Below, piece after piece: positions 38,099 to 46,923 of a DNA stretch of 64,000 bases. The DNA is from Candidatus Fredericiella danica (GTDB lineage Bacteria > Chloroflexota > Anaerolineae > Caldilineales > Caldilineaceae): positions 124,001 through 188,000 of the forward strand of contig JADJPH010000002.1 in NCBI GenBank assembly GCA_016713335.1. The letters are read 5' to 3'. Within the stretch, counting starts at the first letter, position 1, and each line of letters opens with the position of its first letter. Position numbers and translations under genes: made by a program. The notes beneath the pieces are model-generated. The model searched no databases. It saw only the letters and a program-made list of their open reading frames with translations, and was not told the origin of the DNA.

Positions 38099-38127
38099 TC
38101 AGTGCATTACACACCTGTATAAAGGCA

Positions 38128-39396
38128 ATGCCAATGCCGCATCCAGAACCAACGCCGCCGATGCTCCCAGTTGCAGAGGCACTTGCAATCGTCCTTGGCC
38201 AGATTGCTCCGCTCGCTGGCGAGTCTGTATCGCTGCCCGACGCGATCGGGCGAGTTCTCGCTGCTGCGGTTGTTGCCAGTGATCCTCTGCCTCCATTCGC
38301 CGCTTCGGTCAAGGATGGCTATGCGGTTGTCGCCAGTGACGGGCCAGGTGATTATCGCATCGTTGGCGAGGCGACCGCTGGACATGTACCGAATTTCGTG
38401 ATTCGCCCCGGCGAAGTGGCCTACATCACCACCGGTGCGCCCATGCCAACCGGGGCGGATGCCGTCGTCATGGTCGAAGAGTCGGAATTGTTGCCCTTGC
38501 AAGCTGGCGCCCCTCGCGTCAGAATCCATACCGGCGTCAAGCCGGGTGCTGATGTGCGTCCCATTGGCTATGACGTGACTGCCGGTGAGACGGTCTTGCC
38601 GGCGGGTATCCGGCTGGGACCGGCGGAGATCGGGGTCATTGCCACCGTAGGCCGCGCTCAGGTTCAAGTGCATCGGCAGCCGGTAGTGGCGGTACTGTCA
38701 ACCGGCGATGAATTGGCGGACCTGCAGCGTCCCGCCGGACCCGGTCAGATTCGTGACAGCAATCGTTATGCGCTTGCCGCGGCAGTGCGGGCGGTCGGCG
38801 CCAATGTCGTCGACCTCGGCATTGCGCCCGATGACGCCGGCATGCTTGAGGAATATGTGCTGCGCGGACTCAATGTTGCTGACGTATTGCTCACGTCTGG
38901 TGGCGTGTCAATGGGCGACCGCGACTATATGAAGCCATTGTTTCGGAAACTGGGCGAAGTGCATTTTGAACGCCTGTGGATGAAGCCAGGCAAGCCAATG
39001 ACCTTTGCAACAGCGGAGGTGGCCGGACGCCGTAGATTGATCTTCGGCTTGCCTGGGAACCCGGTAAGCAGTCTGGTGACATTCTATTTGTTGGGTGTGC
39101 CGGCCCTCCGCAAACTCGCCGGGGCACGCGACCCGCACTGGCATCGGGTGCAAGCCACGCTTGCGCAGCCGCTGGCATTGGATGGCTACCGGCCAGAATA
39201 TCATCGTGCCATGTTGCGGTGGTCGCAGGAACTGCATGGCGGGCTGGGCGGCGTATTGGCGACCAGCACGGGCAATCAGGCAAGCAGCCGAATTCTGAGC
39301 TTGCGTTCCGCCAACGGTCTGCTCGAACTCCCGCATGGAGAAGGCGTGCTGCCGGCAGGCGCCACCGTTACCGCACTTTTGATCGGAGAACTCTGA
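38128..39396 (+). CDS. moeA: molybdopterin molybdenumtransferase
   Basis: 422 residues. MoeA inserts molybdate (or tungstate) into adenylylated molybdopterin. Family blocks are clear: PPFAASVKDGYAV, YITTGAPMPTGADAVVMVE, VLSTGDEL, the active-site loop LLTSGGVSMGDRDYMKP, and LPGNPVSSLVTFYLL. Two in-frame ATGs (38128, 38134) are possible; AAAGG sits 8 nt before the second and only 2 nt before the first, so 38134 may be the real start. It leads a four-gene cofactor operon with moaC 0 bp downstream, and may supply the pterin cofactor of the aldehyde oxidoreductase at 10-12 kb. Confidence 0.93.
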   Translation: MPMPHPEPTPPMLPVAEALAIVLGQIAPLAGESVSLPDAIGRVLAAAVVASDPLPPFAASVKDGYAVVASDGPGDYRIVGEATAGHVPNFVIRPGEVAYITTGAPMPTGADAVVMVEESELLPLQAGAPRVRIHTGVKPGADVRPIGYDVTAGETVLPAGIRLGPAEIGVIATVGRAQVQVHRQPVVAVLSTGDELADLQRPAGPGQIRDSNRYALAAAVRAVGANVVDLGIAPDDAGMLEEYVLRGLNVADVLLTSGGVSMGDRDYMKPLFRKLGEVHFERLWMKPGKPMTFATAEVAGRRRLIFGLPGNPVSSLVTFYLLGVPALRKLAGARDPHWHRVQATLAQPLALDGYRPEYHRAMLRWSQELHGGLGGVLATSTGNQASSRILSLRSANGLLELPHGEGVLPAGATVTALLIGEL

Positions 39397-39909
39397 GTGA
39401 GCACGAACCGTGACGATGGCTTGACGCACCTGGATGAGCGGGGTCATGCCGCGATGGTGGATGTCAGCGACAAGGCGCCCACCGTGCGAACCGCGGTGGC
39501 GCAGGGAGAAGTACGGATGCAACCGGCCACGCTGGCAGCGATCCAAGATGGCGCGGTGCCAAAGGGCGACGTCCTGGCCGCCGCACGGATTGCTGGCATC
39601 ATGGCCGCCAAGCGAACGCCCGAACTCATCCCACTGTGCCATCCGCTGCTTCTGAGCAAGGTCGCCGTGGAGTTTACGATTGATGAGGCGGAGAGCCGGG
39701 TGGTGATCTCCGCAACCGTGCGCTGCCAGGGCCAAACCGGGGTTGAGATGGAGGCGCTCACCGCGGTGAGTGTGGCAGCGTTGACGATCTATGATATGGC
39801 AAAGGCACTGGAAAAGGGGATGGTAATCGGCGCCATCCGCCTCGTAGAAAAACAGGGTGGTAAGTCTGGCGCCTGGCGCGTGCCGGTGGAGGGCAAGGAT
39901 GCAGGTTAG
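39397..39909 (+). CDS. moaC: cyclic pyranopterin monophosphate synthase
   Basis: 170 residues. With MoaA it makes cyclic pyranopterin monophosphate, the first stage of molybdopterin synthesis. The family marks are MVDVSDKAPTVRTAVAQGEV at residues 16-35, the conserved AAKRTPELIPLCHPLLLSKV and TGVEMEALTAVSVAALTIYDM. GTG 39397 is used as start because it follows the moeA TGA directly. The last 11 bp overlap moaD. A moaA gene, its partner, is not in this window. Confidence 0.94.
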   Translation: MSTNRDDGLTHLDERGHAAMVDVSDKAPTVRTAVAQGEVRMQPATLAAIQDGAVPKGDVLAAARIAGIMAAKRTPELIPLCHPLLLSKVAVEFTIDEAESRVVISATVRCQGQTGVEMEALTAVSVAALTIYDMAKALEKGMVIGAIRLVEKQGGKSGAWRVPVEGKDAG

Positions 39910-40150
39910 TGTGAGACTTTTCGCAACATTGAGGCAGATTGCCGGCTGGAATCAGCGCAGCTTCGAAGTCGGGGAGGGCGCTAGTGTCGGTGATGTGATT
40001 GACGCGGTCGATCAATCCGTCCCCCAACTTGGGCTACGGCGTAGAACTGTCTACATCGCAGTGAACCAGGAGTATGCACGACCGGACTACAGGCTGCAAG
40101 CGCGCGACGAGGTTGCGATATTTCCCCCGGTGTCGGGAGGTGCAGAATGA
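39899..40150 (+). CDS. moaD: molybdopterin synthase sulfur-carrier subunit, with two residues after Gly-Gly
   Basis: 83 residues, ubiquitin-like. ATG 39899 (MQVSVRLFATLRQIAG) has GGAGGG about 5 nt upstream and overlaps the end of moaC. The fold matches MoaD (SFEVGEGASVGDVIDAV, VNQEYARPDYRLQARDEVAIFPPVSGG). MoaD normally ends in Gly-Gly, which becomes a thiocarboxylate. Here Ala-Glu follow before the stop. The Gly-Gly codons GGAGGT form the ribosome-binding site of moaE 5 nt further on, and the stop overlaps the moaE start (ATGA). The extra two residues would have to be removed, or the sequence has an error. Confidence 0.88.
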   Translation: MQVSVRLFATLRQIAGWNQRSFEVGEGASVGDVIDAVDQSVPQLGLRRRTVYIAVNQEYARPDYRLQARDEVAIFPPVSGGAE

Positions 40151-40614
40151 AGCGATATGAGATCACCGATGAGCCGCTTTCGCTGGACGACGTTGCACGG
40201 CGTGTGGGTAGCCCGAATTGCGGGGCAATTGTCACGTTTGCCGGCGTGGTTCGTGGTGAAACGGTGACGGCGGCCGGGCCGCGCGGAACGGACTTTCTCA
40301 ACTATGAGGCCTATAGTGAGATGGCAGAGAAGATGCTGGCGCGCATTGGCGCCGAAATTCGGGAGCGCTGGCCAAAAGTCGAGGCCGTCAGCATCCTGCA
40401 TCGCACGGGGCGCCTGGAAATCGGCGAGCCAAGCGTAGTCATTGCGGTCGCAACGCCCCATCGCGGGGATGGGGCTTTTGACGCCTGTAGCTACGCCATC
40501 GAGCGACTCAAGGCCATCGTGCCGATCTGGAAGCAGGAGAACTGGTCGGATGGCGCCGTGTGGATTGAAGGACCGCGCGCGCCGGATCAAATCGCGTTCA
40601 TCGGGGAACAATAG
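40147..40614 (+). CDS. moaE: molybdopterin synthase catalytic subunit
   Basis: 155 residues. MoaE with MoaD converts cyclic pyranopterin to molybdopterin by adding the dithiolene sulfurs. Family blocks: GAIVTFAGVVRGET, LNYEAYSEMAEKML, ILHRTGRLEIGEPSVVIAVA, HRGDGAFDACSYAIERLK and the active-site lysine region VPIWKQENWSDGAVWIEG. ATG 40147 overlaps the moaD stop; GGAGGT inside moaD is its ribosome-binding site. It ends 3 bp before the converging P-loop gene. Confidence 0.94.
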   Translation: MKRYEITDEPLSLDDVARRVGSPNCGAIVTFAGVVRGETVTAAGPRGTDFLNYEAYSEMAEKMLARIGAEIRERWPKVEAVSILHRTGRLEIGEPSVVIAVATPHRGDGAFDACSYAIERLKAIVPIWKQENWSDGAVWIEGPRAPDQIAFIGEQ

Positions 40615-40617
40615 TAC

Positions 40618-41064
40618 TTACGGCGCCTTTGCTCCGCCGGTGCTGGGCAAGAGGGGCAGCGGCGTGGACGCGCTGCGGATATTTTCCGCTGCCAGAAAAG
40701 CCAGCACCAGGGCGGCAACCTGACCTGACGTCAGGCTTGCGGTCTGAATCCGCAGGTCTGCTGCAGCATATGCGTCCGCAAGGCGGACGCGTTCCACCTC
40801 GATCCCATTGGCATCCCAGGTAACATCCGGTCGTCTTCGTTGTTGGCCGGCCAGATCGTTGTCCAGATAGATCAGCACACGCGGCACCTCAAACTGTTTC
40901 CACAAGTCTGCCATGTGGCTGTGTTCCTGGCTTACGGCACGTGCATCGTAGCCTGCTTCGCGTAGTGCGCGCACCAATGTTGACTTTCCGCTTGCGCTGA
41001 CGCCGACGATCTTTATAATTGGCAGCTTTGGTTGCAGGTCGCTTGCCTTACGTGCTTGGATCAT
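40618..41064 (-). CDS. small P-loop NTPase/kinase-like protein
   Basis: About 148 residues. A Walker A loop GVSASGKST lies near residue 20-28, followed by LVRALREAGYDARAVSQEHS with a conserved-looking His-rich turn (QEHSHMADLW) and LIYLDNDL, which may be the Walker B-like strand. RRRPD could be a lid with arginine fingers. This suits a small nucleotide or metabolite kinase, but the substrate is not known and no named family was recognised. ATG 41064 is used because AGGGATG lies about 6 nt upstream; ATG 41073 is possible. It is last in a five-gene minus-strand row after the SpoIIE phosphatase (39-bp gap). Confidence 0.72.
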   Translation of the reverse strand: MIQARKASDLQPKLPIIKIVGVSASGKSTLVRALREAGYDARAVSQEHSHMADLWKQFEVPRVLIYLDNDLAGQQRRRPDVTWDANGIEVERVRLADAYAAADLRIQTASLTSGQVAALVLAFLAAENIRSASTPLPLLPSTGGAKAP

Positions 41065-41103
41065 GGGAATCATCCCTGCAAGAGTACAGTTCGCGGACTT
41101 TGA

Positions 41104-41841
41104 TCAGATCGGAAAATGCATTACCACGCGCCGGACTTCTGTGCCGTAATTGCGCGGCATCAGCTTGACGACTGCCACGGTGGCATCGTCATGCGGCCGA
41201 TCATGATCGAGTCGTAACGCCGCATCCAGAATTGCATCGGCCACTACCTGAACAGGCGCGTCTCCTGGGTCGATGGCACGGACAATTTCCGGCAGATCGA
41301 TGCGGGCGGTGTTTGGGGCGCCCGCGCCCCAAACACCGTCGGTGACGACGACCACCGTGGTGTGGGCGGTCAGCGGCAATTCGGTGATGGCGGGCTTTGT
41401 GTTACGGTGGATTCCGACCGCTTCAGCGGGCGCGTCCAGCCATGAGAATGCGTCGCCGCACCGTAGAAGGCTTGGGCAGCGTGCGTTTCGCGACACTACG
41501 AGTGTCTGGGTGACAAGATCGACGCTGATGATGAAAAGTTCGGCGCTTACTTTCCCGTTTCTTTGTGTCAGCAGGTAATCATGCGTCGCGCGCGCGGCGG
41601 CGCCGTCACGTACGCCTTCAGCGAGCAGGCTGATTGCTTTCCGCACCACAATATTGCTAATGGCCTTTGCGCTTTTCCCGCTGCGCTGACCGTCGGCCAC
41701 AACAATGCTGAGCCCACCGTGTGGGCGTTCAACAAATTCGATCGTGTCACCGCTTTCCAGCGATGCATATTTGGTAATTTTTGCGGCTGCCACCTGGAGT
41801 TCCAGGTGGGGCGTCAAGCTTGGCGTGAGTTCTGCTGACAT
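41104..41841 (-). CDS. PP2C/SpoIIE-type serine/threonine phosphatase
   Basis: About 245 residues with only the phosphatase domain. Metal-ligand motifs: LSIVVADGQRSGKSAKAIS (VxDGxGxG-like), VVVVTDGVWG and the late HDDATVAVV. GQRSG replaces the usual GHG. There is no sensor or membrane part. ATG 41841 (MSAELTP) is the first sensible start; the frame is open further upstream, but that part overlaps the XRE gene. It follows the XRE regulator by 79 bp. Such phosphatases act on anti-anti-sigma proteins or kinases; no partner of that kind is seen here. Confidence 0.8.
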   Translation of the reverse strand: MSAELTPSLTPHLELQVAAAKITKYASLESGDTIEFVERPHGGLSIVVADGQRSGKSAKAISNIVVRKAISLLAEGVRDGAAARATHDYLLTQRNGKVSAELFIISVDLVTQTLVVSRNARCPSLLRCGDAFSWLDAPAEAVGIHRNTKPAITELPLTAHTTVVVVTDGVWGAGAPNTARIDLPEIVRAIDPGDAPVQVVADAILDAALRLDHDRPHDDATVAVVKLMPRNYGTEVRRVVMHFPI

Positions 41842-41920
41842 GCGTGCGCTTTTGATTGTCGGATCAGGATTTCTGGAACAGGGTTTGCCTTGTGGGCAGC
41901 CTGCGCTGGCGGGTTTGCCG

Positions 41921-42295
41921 TCATGGATCAAGATCGATGCCCAGGACATCGCTCGCACTCACCTCATAGCATTCGGCGAGCGCAGTTAACTCCAATAGCG
42001 TGAGCCGGCGTTCTCGATATTCGACGTCATAGAGCAACTGCTGTGGCAGCCCGGTTCGTTCCTGAACCTGAGCGTAGGTGTAACCATGCGCTGACCGCAG
42101 TTGGCGTAGAATTGCGCTCACGCGCACTCGTGCGAGTTGGCTGACCGATTTGCGAAGGTTCACTTCCTCGGCCGGCGGTGGCTCCGTCACGCGGCGTGCG
42201 TCCACCGGGCTTCCCAGTACGGATTGGCGTAGGCGTTGCAGAGAAAGTTCTTCTTGATCGCGTGGCGCTTGCATGGTTGAGAGTGGCGGAATCAC
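41921..42295 (-). CDS. XRE-family helix-turn-helix protein
   Basis: 124 residues. The N-terminal half is polar and unassigned. The C-terminal half is an XRE/Cro HTH: VSAILRQLRSAHGYTYAQVQ, ERTGLPQQLLYDVEYRERRL, LELTALAECYEVSASDVLG. GTG 42295 is taken as start because its GTGA overlaps the stop of the upstream gene; ATG 42274 is the alternative. It lies between the Cys-cluster membrane protein and a SpoIIE phosphatase, so it may be part of a signalling unit with them; the target is unknown. Confidence 0.8.
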   Translation of the reverse strand: MIPPLSTMQAPRDQEELSLQRLRQSVLGSPVDARRVTEPPPAEEVNLRKSVSQLARVRVSAILRQLRSAHGYTYAQVQERTGLPQQLLYDVEYRERRLTLLELTALAECYEVSASDVLGIDLDP

Positions 42296-43821
42296 GGAGC
42301 CGTGACGGAGATGCCGAGTACACCAGACGATACGTTACGTCCAGAACCTTCGCTGAATCCCTGCAGGTTGTAGGATGCGCTTTGGCCTGCGGTGGCATCC
42401 CCCGGAACCGAGACACGTGCATTGACAAATGCGGTATTGCCTGGTCCCACATTATAGATTGTCAGGTTATTTTTGTCGCAGACACTATCGAGGCGACAGA
42501 TCTGGATCGAGAAAGGACCACCCTCCATGACGCTAGCGCTCAGATTGTCGGTGTCGGTGCCGCTATTGGTCAGCAGTAGGCCGATCTCGCAGGTTTGACC
42601 GGCTGTACAGGTGATCGATGTGGCGCCATTCGCTGACAGGGAAACGCCATAGGCAACTTGTTTCGCAGGTGTGGACGTCGGCGCAATCGGCGTCCATGTT
42701 GGGGTGTAAACTGGCTCTGGCGTGAAACTCGGGGTCGGGGTGATGGTTGGTGTTGGCGGCAGGTAAAGCACAGTGGTCGTGTAGATTTGACTCTGGCCGT
42801 TGTCGAGCACCACCATGAGGGTATAGGTTTCGTCGTGGTTGCTGATGCATTCCTCTTTCTGTCCCTCACCCGTCATGGCCAGGTTTTCATAGTATACTGC
42901 GCGGACATTTTGCACCGCCCAGCGCACCAGGGTGCAGCCGTCCTTCTTCAATTCCTTCGCGTCGGGTCCGAAGACCACAACCGGTGTGCCTAACGGCACC
43001 GGTGTGGCTGTTTGCGTGGCGGTTGGCAGGTCTGCAAGTGGTGTTGATGTTGGCAGATCGAATTCAGGTGTGGGCCGGCGGGTTGGCACCAGCAGCCCCA
43101 CGTCGACAAGTGACGGGTCGGTCGTTGCTGTCCCCGGCGCCGCAGGGGGGACGCCGTCCTCGATTGGCCCGGTTGGGCGCGGCCGGACGACCAGGGGCGT
43201 TGGCGTCACCGCGCTCGGTAACGCCGGCGCCGCCAATGCCGGTAGGCTGGCGCCGGTGATGATCTGCGCGGTCGGTGGCGCGGCCAGTGCAACGGCGGGG
43301 GGTGTGGCTGTCAGGACGAGATACACTTCGGGACCCCGGGTGTTTGGTGCATCGGTCAGTGTGTCCACGCGACCAAGTGCGGCGGGATTGGGCAGAGTGC
43401 GGGTTGCCCACTGCCAACCGGAATAGACCGCCACCATGGTGCCGCAGGCAAAAACGCTCAGAAAAATCAAGCCGGCGCCCAACCAGGCCCAACGACGGCT
43501 TGCCGACGGTTGATCCTCAATGAAGCCGAAGCCGTCGGCGGCAGGGCCGGCTGCTGAGCGCGACTTGACCTGCCATGCGTCCTCAGCAGACCCATAGAGC
43601 GGCACAAAGGCGCCTGCCGGCTGCATATGTTCCGCCGCTGTGAAGCGTGGGCAATTTGTACAGCCACCAGAGAGGCAGTAGGTTGCCTGGTCACCCAGGA
43701 GAATCAACTCAGGCGCGCCGGCTGCCAGACAGACATTCTCGAAACTCGGAAAGTCGACCGGCGTTGCGCGGCGGTCCGCGGTGTCGAGCGTGGCCAGGTG
43801 TTGGCAGATCGGTCTATTCAT
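42292..43821 (-). CDS. membrane protein with N-terminal Cys cluster and Thr/Pro-rich extracytoplasmic part
   Basis: 509 residues from ATG 43821. The cytoplasmic N-terminus has a four-Cys pattern (ICQHLATL, ENVCLAAG, TYCLSGGCTNCPRF) of the kind seen in many Chloroflexota surface proteins, often fused to LysM or similar domains; it may bind a metal. One membrane segment (WAWLGAGLIFLSVFACGTMV, near residue 115) is followed by about 150 residues rich in Thr/Pro/Ala, a small folded part (CTLVRWAVQNVRAVYYENLA) that looks like the short charge/ion-channel-like Ig modules of these proteins, another TPTP linker, and a C-terminal beta-sandwich (GQTCEIGLLLTNSGTDTDNL). It starts 5 bp after cca and its stop overlaps the XRE start. 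The function is unknown. Confidence 0.78.
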   Translation of the reverse strand: MNRPICQHLATLDTADRRATPVDFPSFENVCLAAGAPELILLGDQATYCLSGGCTNCPRFTAAEHMQPAGAFVPLYGSAEDAWQVKSRSAAGPAADGFGFIEDQPSASRRWAWLGAGLIFLSVFACGTMVAVYSGWQWATRTLPNPAALGRVDTLTDAPNTRGPEVYLVLTATPPAVALAAPPTAQIITGASLPALAAPALPSAVTPTPLVVRPRPTGPIEDGVPPAAPGTATTDPSLVDVGLLVPTRRPTPEFDLPTSTPLADLPTATQTATPVPLGTPVVVFGPDAKELKKDGCTLVRWAVQNVRAVYYENLAMTGEGQKEECISNHDETYTLMVVLDNGQSQIYTTTVLYLPPTPTITPTPSFTPEPVYTPTWTPIAPTSTPAKQVAYGVSLSANGATSITCTAGQTCEIGLLLTNSGTDTDNLSASVMEGGPFSIQICRLDSVCDKNNLTIYNVGPGNTAFVNARVSVPGDATAGQSASYNLQGFSEGSGRNVSSGVLGISVTAP

Positions 43822-43826
43822 GGCGA

Positions 43827-45351
43827 TTAGCCCTGCGATTCCTGCTGCCACGCCGTAGCGAGCGCGAGCGCTTCGTCGCGGGTGGTCACTTCGCCGGCTG
43901 CCTGCGCCTCGCGTAGGCGTTCAAGCACAGCGCCAACGGCCGGGCCTGGTTCGAGATTGAGATGGCGCATCACCGAATAGCCATCGACCAGGGGGTGTTG
44001 CAGCAATGCCAGACCGCTGTGATCAAATGCGAATGCCAGTAGCTGGACGACATGCTCTAGATACTCGCGCCATTCAGGTGGTTGTGGCGCGGCATAAATC
44101 GCTTGATAATCAGCCAGGGCCAGCATCAGGACATCAATGCCGGCCAGGTCGTCTGAATTACGCCCGCCCGTGTCGCGAAAGAACCGGTAACAGGCGCGCC
44201 GGCTGATGGGCGCGTGTTTGAATGAATCGTGCAGGTGATGCGGTCGCATATGCGCACGGACAACTGTCTCGGTCAAGTCGCATTCGACGCGCGAGAAGCG
44301 CAGTTCGAACAGGCGCCTTGCTGCCAACTCCGCGCTGATCTCTTCATGACCGAGAAATCGATATCGGATTGCCCCGTCTTCGTCAAGTGTCTGCGCAGCA
44401 GTGACAGCCTTCCCGGCATCATGCCACATGGCCTGCCAGACCAACCAATCGACGCGCTGATGGTCGCCCGCGATTGGCTGTAAGAAATGTTCGCGAAGCC
44501 GATAGCGCCAGGGTTCGAGCGCCGATTGCCATGCTGTTGTAGCGGGGCTGTCATCGTGGGTCGAGCCTCCCAAAAGCCAGTCTCGGAAATGCTGCGCATT
44601 GGTGACGGTGCGCAGCGTGTGCGCCCACACATCGCTTATGTGTGGGGCGCTCTGGGCGACACCCATCAGTTCTGTAATCTCCGGCAGAATTGGAAAGAGC
44701 AGGCTATGCTGCTGCAGATCTGCCAGAGCCTGAGCCGGCGCCCTGCTGCTCAGCATTTTCCACAATTCATCGCGGACGCGTTCCGGGCTAATCAGGCGCA
44801 CCGTGTCGGGCATCCGGATGATTTGGGCGCGTCTCTTCCTCGATTGTGAAGTCGAGTTGGTGGGCAAAGCGAAAGGCGCGCAGCATGCGAACCGGGTCTT
44901 CGGGTAGGCTGGTTGGCGCCACGCGGCGGATGCAGCGCAGCCGGATATCAGATTCCCCGCCGGTAGGGTCAACCATGCGGATGGCGCGCCGGCCCTCCCA
45001 TTCGACCGCCAGGGCGTTGACTGTGAAGTCGCGTGCGCAGATCAGTTTCAATTGAACTGCCGCGCAGGGTGGCGATGTCGCAGACAAGCGGGGGGTGGTG
45101 GCGGTAAACACAAGCCGCGCGACGTCGCGCAGCGGGTCGAGCGGATAAAACGCCCAACCCAGTTTGTCCGCCACGGCGCGGGCGACCGGGATGGCCGAAT
45201 CACCAATGACCACATCAAGGTCGGTCGCAGGGCGTTCGTTGCCGAGTAGGGCGTCGCGAATGACGCCCCCGACAACATATACAGGCTTTGTCGCTGCCGA
45301 GAGTGCGGCAAGGAGGCTTTGGAAAGCCGGGTGCTTAGGTGACCACGTCAT
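43827..45351 (-). CDS. CCA-adding tRNA nucleotidyltransferase / poly(A) polymerase family with HD domain, frameshifted
   Basis: About 508 residues joined. The N-terminal nucleotidyltransferase head has VYVVGGVIRDALLGN and the metal-binding pair in ATDLDVVIGD, then LKLICARDFTVNALAVEW and the template region EDPVRMLRAFRFAHQLDF. After the break near 44825-44833 the next frame continues IIRMPDTVRLISPERVRDEL and an HD-type region with WHDAGK. This is the class II CCA-enzyme layout, which adds or repairs CCA at tRNA 3' ends. As such enzymes are usually essential, the one-base break is probably a sequence error. No Shine-Dalgarno is clear at ATG 45351. It is first in the five-gene row that ends with the P-loop gene. 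Confidence 0.82.
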
Positions 45352-45437
45352 GAATTGCGTTTGCGCACCGTTGCATGGGCGCTGAAAAGGTTCGCCTACG
45401 GTTGCGTCAGCATGAAATTATAGCATGTCCGTTCAAT

Positions 45438-45608
45438 TTACGGCATCAAGAGGTCGGAGAGGATCAGGTTGACTGCAAAATCGCGGAGAATTGCCAGCGC
45501 CTCCACACCGTTGGCGGCCTCAAGTATCCGGTCCCCATTTTTTTCGAGCACGGTGCGCAGCACGCGCCTGATAATCGCATCGTCGTCTACAACCAGAAAC
45601 GTATGCAT
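45438..45608 (-). pseudogene. truncated response-regulator receiver domain
   Basis: A 56-residue frame from ATG 45608 reads as the first half of a CheY-like receiver: the acidic pocket LVVDDDAIIRR, helix 1 to strand 2 (VLEKNGDRILEAANGVEAL) and the phospho-acceptor strand NLILSDLLMP. It then stops with TAA exactly where the family continues after the D-x-x-M-P loop. The Thr/Ser and Lys switch residues of the second half are absent in all frames beyond. The half domain cannot work as a normal switch, so it is a remnant unless it acts as a dominant partner. It lies 87 bp upstream of cca on the same strand. Confidence 0.72.
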
Positions 45609-45768
45609 GGGAACCTCACCGTCGAGCGCCGCATTGTGGGCAATGCATGAACTGAAATTTCTCCTTACGTAATCTTCAGTATACTGGATCGCGCCGGTTC
45701 GATCTAAATTGGATGTTCAGCTACAATAGCATCACCTGACCGACCGACTATCGCCAAGAGGCACCCCA

Positions 45769-46852
45769 ATGGCTGTTCTCCGACCGCCCAATCATGTTGT
45801 CGCTAGGTTCACGGTTCTCTTTGCCGGAATGCTGCTGTGCGTGTTCGCCTGCAACTGTCCTGCATCCGCGCAGGATGAACCGGCAAGCCCACCCAAAGTA
45901 ATCTACCTGACGTTCGACGATGGGCCTTCGGGGTATACACAGCCGATCCTCGACACCCTGGCGCGCTACAACGCAAAAGCGACATTTTTTGTTGTGGGGC
46001 GTCAAGCAGCAGGTAATCTTCCACGCTTACAGGCAATGGTTGATGCGGGTCACGGCGTCGCCAACCACACCTATCATCACCCAATGCTGACGAGCCTATC
46101 TTCGGCGCGCATTGACGAGGAGGTGAGAGCGACTGCCGCTGTGTTGGGCGTGCTCGATCAGGGTTGTCTGCGCCCACCTTACGGTGCAGCCAACAAGACC
46201 GTGCGGGCTGAGGTAGAGTCGCTTGGGTATACCGTGATCATGTGGACGATCGATCCGCGGGATTGGTCGAGACCTGGCGCCGCAACTATCGCCAATCGCG
46301 TGATCCAGCGCGCCGCCGAATGCGATTGTGGTGCTTCACGATGGCGGCGGCGATCGCTCCCAGACCGTCGCCGCTGTGGAAACAATCCTCGCTGCATTGA
46401 GCCAACAGGGGTACGCATTTGAAGCGTTGTGTCGCGCCGGCTCCCCAAAGCTGCCGGCGCCCACCACCGTGGCGACGGCCTCTGCAGCAGTGGCTGCGTC
46501 CGCTCCGGCGTCGTTGGTTGACAGCGCACCTGTACCGCAGGTGCTAGCCCTGCCCAATTGCATCAGCACGCCAGCGGATGGCGCAACGGTGCACGGGCTG
46601 GTACCGGTCAAGGGGATTGCGCTGCATCCCGAATTCCGTAAGTGGCAGCTTGACCTCTTGATCGATGGCGCCAGTGAAACCTACCTTGCGTTTGGTGAGC
46701 AACCACTGCTTGAGGATGGTGAACTATTGTCGTGGGATACGACACGATATCCGAATGGTAATCACATGCTGCGGCTCCGCGTCGTCCGCGATGGCTTGAA
46801 CTACGATGAGTATTTTGCGCAGGTCACGATCGACAACACCGTAGTGAAGTGA
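45769..46852 (+). CDS. secreted polysaccharide deacetylase (NodB domain), frameshifted
   Basis: About 361 residues joined. After a signal peptide (VLFAGMLLCVFACNCPASAQ) comes the NodB fold: motif 1 YLTFDDGPSG with catalytic/metal Asp pair, motif 2 HTYHHP (H-x3-H), motif 3 RPPYGA and motif 4 WTIDPRDWSRPG. A one-base shift near 46310-46322 moves motif 5, IVVLHDGGGDRS, to the next frame, after which the frame stays open to 46852. The C-terminal 140 residues form an Ala/Val-rich linker and a beta-rich domain (STPADGATVHGLVPVKGIAL, YPNGNHMLRLRVV). It would deacetylate a cell-wall or surface polysaccharide. AAGAGG precedes the ATG by about 7 nt. Confidence 0.83.
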
Positions 46853-46860
46853 GTCGTAAT

Positions 46861-46892
46861 GAGAGGAGGCGTGGTATTCCACGCCTCTCCTC
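46861..46892. terminator. hairpin between converging genes
   Basis: AGGCGTGG and CCACGCCT form the core stem around TATT, extended outward to 13 pairs of 14. It lies 8 bp after the deacetylase stop and about 30 bp after the converging ABC transporter stop, so it may serve both. There is no clear T-run. Confidence 0.55.
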
Positions 46893-46923
46893 AAGGTCGC
46901 TCTGGATGGGAGCAGCGGCTGCC

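Noticed and set aside
45375..45650. A 91-residue plus-strand open frame
   Set aside because: The minus strand here encodes a clear half receiver domain; the plus frame has no recognisable feature.
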